Assembly: GCA_945787265.1 (NCBI GenBank)
Contig: CALZHS010000495.1
Span: forward strand, 1-6,631
Source of the DNA: an uncultured Gammaproteobacteria bacterium
GTDB taxonomy: Bacteria > Pseudomonadota > Gammaproteobacteria > GCA-001735895
Length of the DNA stretch: 6,631 bases
Direction: 5' to 3'
Part shown: piece by piece, positions 1-6,631 of the stretch
Numbering within the stretch: position 1 is the first letter of the stretch
How the letters are laid out: each line of letters starts with the position of its first letter
Made by a program: the position numbers and the translations under genes
The notes under the pieces: model-generated
Seen by the model: the letters and a program-made list of their open reading frames with translations, nothing else
Databases searched by the model: none
What the model was told of the DNA's origin: nothing

Positions 1-530
1 CCCTCGACGAATGTTTTGCGAAAGTGAAGCCCGGTGACCTGGTCGAATGGGGCATCCCGCCAGGATTGAATGGTCGCCTGATTCCGTTGCAGTTGCTGAA
101 GCAGCAGATTCCCTTGAGCGTCTGGATCTATCACCACCATGGACTCGGGGTATTTGCATCCAGCTGGATAAGTCACGGGGTAGATCTGCAGCGGCTTTTT
201 TTTATTTGCTCCGATAATCCAGTCAAGGAATTGCGTCCGCTATTTCTCGAGGATACTTTTAAACGTATCATCATCGACGCACCGCGTAAGCTCACCCGCG
301 GCGACATCGCTTTTGTCAGCCAGCAGGCACGCCAGCAGGGCCAGATCGTGTTTTTGATCCGCCACTTTTTTCTGACGGCTAAACGGGGTAATCCGCACGC
401 GAGCCTGCGTCTCAATACCTGGCAAAGTGGCCGACGATCGTTTTCACTGCAGTTCATCAAGGGGCCGCATAGCGGGAAAATTTCACTGCCCTACCGTAGC
501 GTGGCCGAGGATCATGAACGTTACAACTAA
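1..530 (+). CDS. imuA: ImuA-like translesion-synthesis accessory protein, 5'-truncated by window edge
   Basis: ImuA is a RecA/SulA-like accessory protein of the ImuA-ImuB-DnaE2 mutasome, which bypasses DNA lesions during the SOS response. The reading frame is open from base 3 without a stop. The GTG at 24 is only the first internal candidate start; the true start is probably upstream, because the residues before it (LDECFAK) continue naturally into KPGDLVEWG and typical ImuA proteins have a further N-terminal stretch. Family-like features are the LxE(x)G strand near the start, a central 'SHGVDLQRLFFI' segment like the 'AAGIDLSRLLLV' region of ImuA, a later 'GQIVFLIR' strand, and a C-terminus of the 'LRLxxWQSGRRSFSLQFIKGPHSG' kind. 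The nucleotide-binding loop is degenerate (PPGLNGRL where RecA has GPESSGKT). The last 17 bases overlap imuB, suggesting translational coupling. No internal stop or frameshift is seen. The family call rests on residue patterns plus the order of genes and is fairly secure. Confidence 0.8.
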   Translation, partial: LDECFAKVKPGDLVEWGIPPGLNGRLIPLQLLKQQIPLSVWIYHHHGLGVFASSWISHGVDLQRLFFICSDNPVKELRPLFLEDTFKRIIIDAPRKLTRGDIAFVSQQARQQGQIVFLIRHFFLTAKRGNPHASLRLNTWQSGRRSFSLQFIKGPHSGKISLPYRSVAEDHERYN

Positions 531-1924
531 GGTCATTGATCTGGCAGAACTGGGCAGGGATGATGAATTCCCGTTCTATGCCGCGATCTACAGCCCGGTA
601 CCCGGCAGCCCCTTCGTACTGTCACCCACCGCGATGCGTTGGGGCGACAGCCTCTATTTAAGCAGGCTCGGTGACTGTAAACAGTTCTGGCTCGGTCACA
701 AAAAAAAACTGTGTTGTAAACTGACCGATCTTTTCGAGCCATTGTTGAAGCATCATTATGGCGAAGAATATGTCGCCGTGTTCGGCAGGCATCCCTGGCA
801 ATGCCTGTTATATCTTCACTACCAGCTGAGGCACGAGGGCAGGGGGCTTTATCTGCTCGAGAGCCGGCTCAACCGTAATATTTATAAAACACTGGACTGG
901 GATTGCTGGTTTGCGCCACAGCAGGCGCTAGCCGATCATTTGATTTCGATCAATGCCAGTGGATTTCGTGCAGAATCATTTGGTTCATACCAGGCCCGCA
1001 TGCAGCGATTTATTGATCGTATCGGAATTGCTACGCCACATGACATGATCGCTGCAGATGCTAATTCAATAAAGCGTCGCTTTGGCAAGTGGTTGGGGCT
1101 GATATGGCAATGGAGTTTCAGTGATTCGAGTGAACTGGAGTGGTTTCCGTGGATTAAGCTCGAGCATGAAAAATTACCCCTGGTCAAGCGGGATCTAGAT
1201 TATCCTGTTAACCAGTGGTCCTATATTGAAGTGTTGTTACGGGAAGATTTTTCCCGTTTGTGCGAACAGTCAGTGCGTGACGATTGCGAACATATCAATC
1301 GCATGCTCTGGAAAATTACGCTGTTCAACTACCAGCAAGTCACGGTCGAACTTTCATTCAGGCATCCCTATTCCCTGCATCGCGACATGCCTGGATTTGA
1401 TACCGCGCTTTACCAGGCAAGGTACATCTACGACGATTTGCTGCGCAACCTGCAGGCGCGTGACGGCGATCTTGATCTACCGGAAAATATGCCGTTTATC
1501 ACCACAGCTATGGGAATTATTCGCGCGAGAATTCGATCAAATCGATTACCAGCGAGTCATGGCATTGCAGAACAAGCTGCCCCTGGCATTCGAATGCTAC
1601 CAGTCAGATGCCAGCTTTTTTCCAGAACAGTCCTTCAGTCGTATTGCTGTTGGTACTCCCCGCATCGATGAATCTGACCATTCTCCATGGTCTTCCAGTG
1701 CTGTTAACAAGCCCCTTTTTTATTATCAACATGCCAGGCCCATCGAGAATCCGACCGCGACAGAAAAGATATTTCTTGAGCGAAATTCGAACCAGTGGTG
1801 GCTGGGTGAAGACGCGTTACAGTCAATACGCGATTACTACATTTTAAAAGATCACAACGGCCGCTCCTGCTGGGCATACCGGACGCAGCTTGGTGAGTGG
1901 TACAAGCAGGGCGAATTTTGTTAG
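514..1924 (+). pseudogene. imuB: ImuB, Y-family DNA-polymerase-like protein, frameshifted near 1500
   Basis: ImuB is a catalytically inactive Y-family polymerase homologue that links ImuA, DnaE2 and the beta clamp in translesion synthesis. Translation from ATG 514 gives a palm-like 'DSLYLSRLGDCKQF' segment (residues 45-58), a helix-hairpin-helix-like segment (about 165-190, ending RRFG) and a little-finger-like region (about 230-329). After PFI at 1492-1500 the ImuB reading jumps to the next frame at about 1502 (PQLWELFARE). It continues to TAG 1922-1924 and includes the typical C-terminus: KPLFYYQHARPI, NQWW, RDYY and a final W/G-rich strand. One extra base (or two missing) explains the change. 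Without correction the frame stops at 1671, giving about 385 residues with a foreign tail. Restored length is about 469 residues, near family length, but the N-terminal part before the palm strand is short. The ribosome site GAGG (507-510) lies only three bases from ATG, inside imuA. Confidence 0.82.
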
Positions 1925-1945
1925 TGGTCGATCAACCACCGGTAT

Positions 1946-1950
1946 GGAAG
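1946..1950 (+). promoter_or_regulatory. Ribosome binding site for dnaE2
   Basis: GGAAG lies seven bases before the ATG at 1958. It supports that start over other nearby start codons, which are in different frames. It sits in the 33-base gap after the imuB stop, so dnaE2 can be initiated independently within the same transcript. Confidence 0.6.
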
Positions 1951-1957
1951 CCCCGGG

Positions 1958-4900
1958 ATGTTCAACGACTTTAACGAATGGCTGTGTAAAACCAATTTCA
2001 GTTTTCTACACGGAGCATCACATCCACGGGATATAATCGAGACGGCCAATGCGCTGGGTTACCAGTCTATATGCATCAATGATTTTGATGGTGCTTACGG
2101 ACTAGCAAGATGCTATCGCGAACTTGACTACCTCAGGAAAAATCAATTGCACCAGGGTTTAAAGCTTAACTACGGTGCAGAAATACATTTACATTCAGAT
2201 CATGATTTACCGGTGTTGTTGCAGGATACGCTGGTTCTGGTTGCCCAGAATCACCAGGGGTATACCAATCTTAATCGTCTACTGAGCTATGCACACCGGG
2301 AGGGTAAGAGTTATGCCAACATCCCACTCGAGTACCTGTTGGGTAGTGATGTCGATGGAATATTCGCAATTCAGCCGATGCGGGGACGGGTACGCACACA
2401 AAATAGCCCCAGTCACCATGCTGAGCTCAAACAATGCTTCGAGGGACGATACTTCCTGGCAATTAGTCGCCACCTGCACCCTGCGGAGGACCGCTGGATA
2501 AAAACAACGCTTGAATGCGCAAGGCGGCATAAGCTCGAATACATCCTGACCCAGGATGTGTTTTTCCATAACCGGCAACAAAAATGCATTAGCGATTTAC
2601 TCCAGGCGATTCGTACCAACCGGGTGTTTGATCAATGCCGGGAACATTTTTTTCCAAATGCCGAACGATGCCTGCATCGTGTTAACGAATTAGAGCGTTT
2701 GTTTACAGTAATTCCCGGCTATCGCAAGGCTCTGGGCCTGTCACAGTCACTGAACCAGAGCTGCCAGTTTGATCTCGACCAGCTCGGTTATCACTATCCC
2801 AGGGAAATGATTCCTCCCGGGCATGATGCCCAGTCCTACCTGCGGTTCCTGGTTAACAAGGGTTTGCAGGAGAAATTCGGTCACAATCCGCCCGACAAGA
2901 TTGTGCGACAAATAGAGCACGAGCTGGTTTTAATCGGGAAACTCAACTTCGCCGATTATTTTCTTACGGTCTGGGACATCGTCAGTTGGGCAAGGCGTCA
3001 GCATATCCTGTGCCAGGGGCGGGGATCTGCCGCTAACTCCAGCGTCTGTTTCGTACTTGGAATAACCTCGGTCAACCCGGACCAGTTTGATTTACTGTTC
3101 GAGCGTTTTGTCAGTATGGATACCAGCGCTATGGCCGTGATCGTGCAGCAATGGTTGCGAATGTCATCACCTTCAGGGGCAAGGGATCATTACGCGCGGT
3201 CGGTAAGGCACTCGGGGTTGATGATGGATTACTCCAGCAAATGTCTAAGATTGCGTCAAGTCGCTATTTTCGTGGAACCGGTACCGGAAACATTGTCATG
3301 GCGCTAAAAAATGATCATGAAAATGAAAATCCCGGGGCTGCGAAAATCAGCTGGAAATTATGGATGCAGCTCACCGAAAAGATATGCGGATTTCCACGTC
3401 ATCTCGGTATCCATTCGGGTGGCTTTATGCTGGCCGATAAACCCTTGAACTGCCTGTTGCCGCAGGAGCCGGCAAGCATGGAGGGGCGAAGTGTTATTCA
3501 ATGGAGTAAAGAAGATATCGAGGCCCTCGGGTTTTTTAAAATCGATGTTCTCAGTCTCGGCATGCTGTCGGCGATTCGAAAGTGTTTCGACTATATCGAA
3601 TACTATTATGGCAAGTGTTTAAGCCTGGGCTCGATTCCAGAAGATGACCAAGCAACCTACGCCATGATCCAGAAAGCCGACACTGTCGGTGTATTCCAGA
3701 TCGAGTCACGTGCACAAATGTCGATGCTGCCGCGCCTGAAGCCGGCGTGTTTCTATGATCTGGTGATCGAGGTTGCCATTATCCGGCCCGGTCCGATCCA
3801 GGGCAATGTTATCCATCCCTATCTTGCAAGGCGGAATGGGCTGGAGCCGGTAACTTACCCGGATGAACGCCTGCGTCCGATTCTGCAACGCACGCTCGGG
3901 ATTGCCATTTTCCAGGAGCAGGCAATGCGCATTGCGATAGCGGTTGGCAATTTCACGCCCGGTGAAGCCAATGAGCTGCGCAAGAAAATTGGATCCTGGG
4001 GGATAAAGGACTTTAACCGGGATTTAAACCCTTTGTTGTTCAAGCTCGAACAGGGAATGCGCGACAACCAGGTCAAGCCAGAGTTTGCGCAACAAATACT
4101 CGGCCAGATGAAAGGTTTTGCCGAGTACGGGTTTCCGGAGTCTCACGCGGTTTCATTTTCATTGATCGCCTATGCTTCCTGCTACCTGAAATGCCACTTC
4201 CCGGCCGCGTTTTATATTTCAGTTTTAAATTCGCAGCCGATGGGCTTTTATTCACCGCATGCCCTGTTGCAATCGGCACAGCGCGAAGGGATCCGGCTGT
4301 TACCGATCTCACTGTACCATTCACAATGGGATCATCAGCTCGAAAAAACTGCGCCACAGCAGCCATACGCGATTCGCCTCGGATTTCGCCTCGTTAATGG
4401 TCTCGCAGAATCAACGGCAGCCACGATAGTTCAGCAGCGAAATGCTTCTCAAGCCTTGAAAAACTTCGAAGACTTTGTCCGGGACTGTGATTTAGCGCGC
4501 GACCAGGTAACGGCTTTAGCCGCGGCGAATTTATTTTTTGATACGGGTGATTCCCGCTCACAGGCCCTGTGGAAATCGGAAGCGGTACCCTGTCTGCCGA
4601 TGCTCGACGATGTCGACGCTAATATCGACTGGAAACCGGAAGTGCAAAAAGACTTCAGGGCATTTAAAACCAGCCTCAAGGAGCATCCCGCAGTGATCCT
4701 TAAAAAGGAACAATGGCCATATCGAGTCGCGGTCGAAAAATTTACAGTTGCCAGTCGCCTGATCGAGTTAGCGGCGGATAAAGATGTTTTCGCATTCGGA
4801 CTGGTGCTGGTGAAACAGTCGCCGGGATCAGCGAAGGGGATGGTGTTCGTCACGCTCGAGGATGAAACCGGGTTTTTCAACCTCGCTTTTACACCACAGG

Positions 4901-5109
4901 TTTATGCCCGCTTTTACCGGCTCGTAGATCAGCGACCTTTTCTCTGTGTCGTTGGTCGCCTGCAAAGGATTAACGAATCGCACTCGATACTGGTGAAACG
5001 TGTTTTTGATCTTGATTCGGGCGCGAACCTGTTGCCACTACATCGAGATGATCATGCAAGCAAACACGGCGCTACAGTGGAGTTAATCAAGCCCAGGGCT
5101 TTTTACTAG
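1958..5109 (+). pseudogene. dnaE2: Error-prone DNA polymerase DnaE2 (ImuC), catalytic-core deletion and frameshift near 3119
   Basis: DnaE2 is the C-family polymerase of the SOS mutasome. Residues 1-387 contain the PHP-like N-terminus (NFSFLHGASHP) and the start of the palm with the glycine/serine motif GRGSAANS (from about 3018), ending LLFERFVSM at 3118. The family then has about 24 residues including PDIDVDF, whose two aspartates bind catalytic metal; here only two bases separate that ATG codon from TAC at 3121, where YQRYGRDRAAMVANVITF resumes in another frame. About 70 bases are therefore missing; adding 70 restores an exact reading frame of 1073 residues, a normal DnaE2 length. Downstream all expected parts are present: FFKIDVLSLGML (third catalytic Asp), GVFQIESRAQMSMLPRLKP, VIEVAIIRPGPIQGN, FQEQAMRIA, SQPMGFYS, a helix-hairpin-helix region (about 4400-4530), an OB-fold (about 4790-4990) and the usual RAFY-type end. 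As read, the upstream product stops at 3307 (449 residues) and cannot polymerise. Confidence 0.92.
3116..3124 (+). other. Deletion junction in dnaE2 removing the catalytic-aspartate segment
   Basis: Left of the junction, frame 2 reads FERFVSM (ATG 3116-3118). Right of it, frame 1 reads YQRYGRDRAAM from 3121. In the family these two blocks are separated by roughly 24 residues of the form E-x-x-E-PPDIDVDFEHERREEVIQ-x-I. The two remaining bases (GA at 3119-3120) probably start the original Glu codon. Which exact bases were lost cannot be decided without an intact relative. Confidence 0.8.
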
Positions 5110-5113
5110 TTCA

Positions 5114-5755
5114 TTAAACCAGCAGGATGATGCCCAGCATGAATTCGCCAATCTTCCAGATAGTTTGAAATACCGGTACCCCCAGGAAATTGAGTGCAAT
5201 CAGGCCCAACAGGGCATAGGTACCGTAACGTTGATTGATCTGAAGGTACCTGAGCGCCATTTCCCGTGGCAATGCATAAGGCAGGATGTAACTGCCATCC
5301 AGTGGTCCAATCGGCAATAAATTAAATAACATGAGTAACATGTTGATCAGCGCCAGGTAGGTAAAGAAGAAATAAGCGACCTCTGTTTGAAACAGACCCC
5401 AGCCCGCTTTTACGCCAAGCGCATACAAATTAATCGTAATAATTGCCAGCAACAGGTTCATGCCGGGTCCGGCAGCGGCAACCAGCAAGGTTCCCCAGCG
5501 AGTACGAAACTTACTGGGGTCAGTGGGCACCGGTTTGGCGTATCCGATACCAATCGCCAGCACCATTAATAATCCAAGCGGATCGATATGAGGAATGGGA
5601 TTTAAAGTCAGCCGTCCTGCCCGTTTGGCGGTATCGTCACCGATAAGCGAAGCCACTTTGCCATGCCCAAACTCGTGAAACGTCAGCGAAAATATCAAGG
5701 CAACCGCGATCAAAACAAACAACAGGTACTGCTGTTGTAATAGCAACTGGATCAT
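5114..5755 (-). CDS. Site-2 protease family (M50) membrane zinc metalloprotease
   Basis: This encodes a complete small intramembrane metalloprotease of the short M50 type that lacks PDZ domains, predicted in the inner membrane. With the ATG at 5755-5753 the protein has 213 residues. The zinc motif HEFGH is at residues 27-31 at the end of the first membrane helix. The usual AAAGPGMNLLLA motif is at 93-104, and the third zinc ligand is probably Asp153 in LLPIGPLDGS. Several hydrophobic helices follow. I chose this ATG because GGAA lies just upstream (5761-5764 on the complement); a GTG at 5791 would add 12 residues (MADTLSGPCGNT when read from it) that do not resemble the family start. The substrate cannot be inferred: close relatives are common next to unrelated housekeeping genes and are mostly uncharacterised. 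The gene converges on dnaE2 with a four-base gap between stop codons and is unrelated in function to the cassette as far as can be seen. Confidence 0.9.
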   Translation of the reverse strand: MIQLLLQQQYLLFVLIAVALIFSLTFHEFGHGKVASLIGDDTAKRAGRLTLNPIPHIDPLGLLMVLAIGIGYAKPVPTDPSKFRTRWGTLLVAAAGPGMNLLLAIITINLYALGVKAGWGLFQTEVAYFFFTYLALINMLLMLFNLLPIGPLDGSYILPYALPREMALRYLQINQRYGTYALLGLIALNFLGVPVFQTIWKIGEFMLGIILLV

Positions 5756-5843
5756 CGTATTTCCGCAGGGTCCCGAAAGCGTATCGGCCACCAGTATAGC
5801 CAGTGCCTGCGCCCGAGTACCAGAAAATTTACGGAGCCTGGAA

Positions 5844-5868
5844 TTTGCTTAAGTTGAATATGAGCAAA
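5844..5868. repeat. Inverted repeat TTTGCT-N13-AGCAAA upstream of the promoter
   Basis: Six-base arms TTTGCT (5844-5849) and AGCAAA (5863-5868) are perfectly complementary with 13 bases between them. The centre lies about 59 bases upstream of the predicted transcription start, a position where activators often bind. An arm of six bases can occur by chance in AT-rich DNA, and no known regulator consensus is recognised. Confidence 0.25.
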
Positions 5869-5881
5869 ATCACATAAGCCT

Positions 5882-5908
5882 TTGAAAATAATATAAATAT
5901 ACTATAAT
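5882..5908 (+). promoter_or_regulatory. Candidate sigma70-type promoter
   Basis: TTGAAA (5882-5887) is followed after 15 bases by a perfect TATAAT (5903-5908), in a strongly AT-rich spacer. The spacer is shorter than the optimal 17, so strength is uncertain. Transcription would start near 5914-5916 and run toward the gene at 6116. The location between divergent genes supports a real promoter. Confidence 0.5.
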
Positions 5909-5910
5909 CA

Positions 5911-5930
5911 AAAACACTGTCTCGTGTTTT
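5911..5930 (+). promoter_or_regulatory. Perfect dyad AAAACAC-N6-GTGTTTT at the predicted transcription start
   Basis: The arms AAAACAC (5911-5917) and GTGTTTT (5924-5930) are perfectly complementary around TGTCTC. The dyad begins two bases after the -10 box and spans the expected start site. That placement suits a repressor operator, or a small hairpin at the 5' end of the RNA. It lacks the GC-rich stem and T-run on the + strand needed for an intrinsic terminator. The regulator is unknown. Confidence 0.35.
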
Positions 5931-6102
5931 CAGGGAAATTCTCTGTAATCCCGGACAGCCTGGCCTGCGGGACAATAGATTGTACTGCTACCGGGGAATC
6001 AAAAATGGTCTATACATAGTCCGTACTAATGAAGACGATGACTACAGAATCTAGCCTGAGAAATACAGAGATCTGGACCTGGATTTTTTGCCGCTCAATT
6101 AA

Positions 6103-6106
6103 AAGG
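6103..6106 (+). promoter_or_regulatory. Ribosome binding site for the GTG start at 6116
   Basis: AAGG ends nine bases before the GTG at 6116-6118. An in-frame TAA (6107-6109) lies between them, so no upstream start in this frame can be used. Together they fix GTG as the start. Confidence 0.5.
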
Positions 6107-6115
6107 TAACACAGC

Positions 6116-6631
6116 GTGTCGCAAGACCTGATCAACAGGTATAAAAAATCATTCGGGATTCGGTTCGAGAACACGGAAACCGAAGCTCGTTATCGAGAAT
6201 CGCAGGAAACGCGAGGTCGAAGCTCGAGCGCTTTCGCGTTCGGTGCACTGCTTTTATTATGCCTGGCTTTCGCCTATCTCGAGTTTCGCGCCTTTGGTCA
6301 TGAAGTCCAGTTGCCGATGTATGGATACCTGCTGGCTGCGATTCTGGCACTCGCCAATTTATTGATAAGCCGTTTCTCTGCCGAGCTTTATTATCCCAAG
6401 ATACGCCTGACCGGTAACGGGCTGCTGGCGATGGGAATCATTATCGCGGCAATATTCGTACAGAAGTATAGCGCCTATCACGCACTGGAGTTCGTGCTAC
6501 TCGCGGTCTGGATGGGCAGCCTGAAATCTGTGCGCCTGGTGATCACGCTGTCGCTAAATGTACTGCTTGTGCTTCTGTTTATCGGGGCGATGTTTGCCAC
6601 CGATGTTTCCGGGTTCTGGATTTCCCTGGTG
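6116..6631 (+). CDS. Polytopic membrane protein, probable sensor N-terminus, 3' end outside window
   Basis: The frame is open from GTG 6116 to the end of the window, 172 codons with no stop. The start is fixed by the in-frame TAA at 6107-6109 and by AAGG nine bases upstream. Residues 1-38 are polar and basic (RYKKSFGIRF, then EARYRESQETRGR). About six hydrophobic segments follow at roughly 39-58, 66-85, 101-116, 120-136, 139-160 and 165 onward, some probably pairing as short helices. A cytoplasmic arginine-rich lead-in of the E-x-x-YR-x-x-x type before a six-helix block is common in bacterial adenylate/guanylate cyclases, GGDEF proteins and histidine kinases with integral membrane sensor domains. 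I infer such a signalling protein but cannot see the output domain, so the product stays unnamed. It lies divergent to the protease gene and has its own promoter candidate about 200 bases upstream. Confidence 0.7.
   Translation, partial: MSQDLINRYKKSFGIRFENTETEARYRESQETRGRSSSAFAFGALLLLCLAFAYLEFRAFGHEVQLPMYGYLLAAILALANLLISRFSAELYYPKIRLTGNGLLAMGIIIAAIFVQKYSAYHALEFVLLAVWMGSLKSVRLVITLSLNVLLVLLFIGAMFATDVSGFWISLV

Larger units (their letters stand above)
5756..6115. other. Noncoding divergent intergenic region between M50 protease and membrane sensor gene
   Basis: These 360 bases hold no long ORF in either direction. The central part (about 5845-5915) is AT-rich and carries the + strand promoter candidate and two dyads listed separately. 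On the complement a TATACT at 5798-5793 could be a -10 element for the protease gene, but I see no matching -35. From about 5915 to 6115 there would be an untranslated leader of roughly 200 bases for the gene at 6116. It contains short complementary blocks (CCCG at 5950-5953 can pair with CGGG at 5968-5971, and CCCGG at 5950-5954 with CCGGG at 5991-5995), a possible 26-codon ORF, and no riboswitch class that I recognise. Confidence 0.6.

Noticed and set aside
173..1187. Reverse-strand ORFs inside imuA and imuB
   Set aside because: They are antisense to recognised genes, have low-complexity or arginine-rich compositions typical of shadows, and no domain.
1490..1510. Programmed ribosomal frameshift in imuB
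   Set aside because: There is no slippery run, no stop-codon-proximal shift motif, and no family precedent for programmed shifting in imuB; a mutation or sequence error is simpler.
2279..2619. Reverse-strand and alternate-frame ORFs inside dnaE2
   Set aside because: They lie under strongly conserved DnaE2 coding, show no recognisable domain and have no ribosome sites.
5089..5104. Intrinsic terminator at the end of dnaE2 (AAGCC-CAG-GGCTT then T residues)
   Set aside because: The stem is only five pairs, the loop three bases, and two of the five T residues are inside the stem. It also overlaps the last codons.
3151..5109. A separate gene starting at ATG 3151 for the C-terminal part of DnaE2
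   Set aside because: The ATG is an internal methionine of the conserved YGRDRAAM block and has no ribosome binding site; the product would lack the palm start and PHP region.
5917..5933. LexA-box-like CTG...CAG at the start-site dyad
   Set aside because: The spacing is 11 bases instead of the 10 of the CTGT-N8-ACAG type and the inner bases do not match. The SOS box of the cassette would lie upstream of imuA, outside the window.
246..6283. Seven CTCGAG hexamers (246, 856, 1159, 2327, 4855, 6223, 6278)
   Set aside because: More than expected by chance, but mostly they encode Leu-Glu or similar in coding frames and show no regular spacing or shared flanks, so codon use explains them.

Overview
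The window reads as chromosomal DNA from a proteobacterium, most likely a gammaproteobacterium: base composition is moderate, spacing is dense, and the left side carries a divergent imuA-imuB-dnaE2 (imuC) mutagenesis cassette in the usual order. There is no tRNA, rRNA, CRISPR array, insertion sequence or phage signature, and I cannot name the genus.

Positions 1-5109 (+ strand) hold the cassette. The 3' part of imuA (start lies off the left edge) runs to 530 and looks intact here. imuB overlaps its end (514-1924) and is broken by a one-base net frameshift near 1500. dnaE2 (1958-5109) follows 33 bases later and is broken near 3119. About 70 bases are missing there, and they should encode the palm segment with the PDIDVDF catalytic aspartates. 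Outside these two lesions both genes stay open and well conserved, so the decay looks recent, unless the lesions are assembly errors. In intact cassettes ImuA, the catalytically inactive Y-family-like ImuB and the C-family polymerase DnaE2 act together in SOS-induced error-prone translesion synthesis. As read here the cassette could make ImuA but no working ImuB or DnaE2.

Positions 5114-5755 (- strand) encode a complete small site-2 protease family (M50) membrane metalloprotease. It converges on dnaE2 with only four bases between the stop codons.

Positions 5756-6115 are a noncoding divergent intergenic region. It has a good sigma70-type promoter candidate on the + strand (5882-5908), a perfect AAAACAC/GTGTTTT dyad at the expected transcription start, an upstream dyad, and a possible 26-codon leader ORF. 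It probably serves the gene starting with GTG at 6116. That gene runs off the right edge, and its visible 172 residues are a basic/polar N-terminus followed by about six hydrophobic segments, like the sensory membrane domain of a signalling protein.

No clearly new system is present. The most notable observation is the loss of the DnaE2 catalytic core, alongside a frameshifted ImuB, in an otherwise well-preserved mutagenesis cassette.
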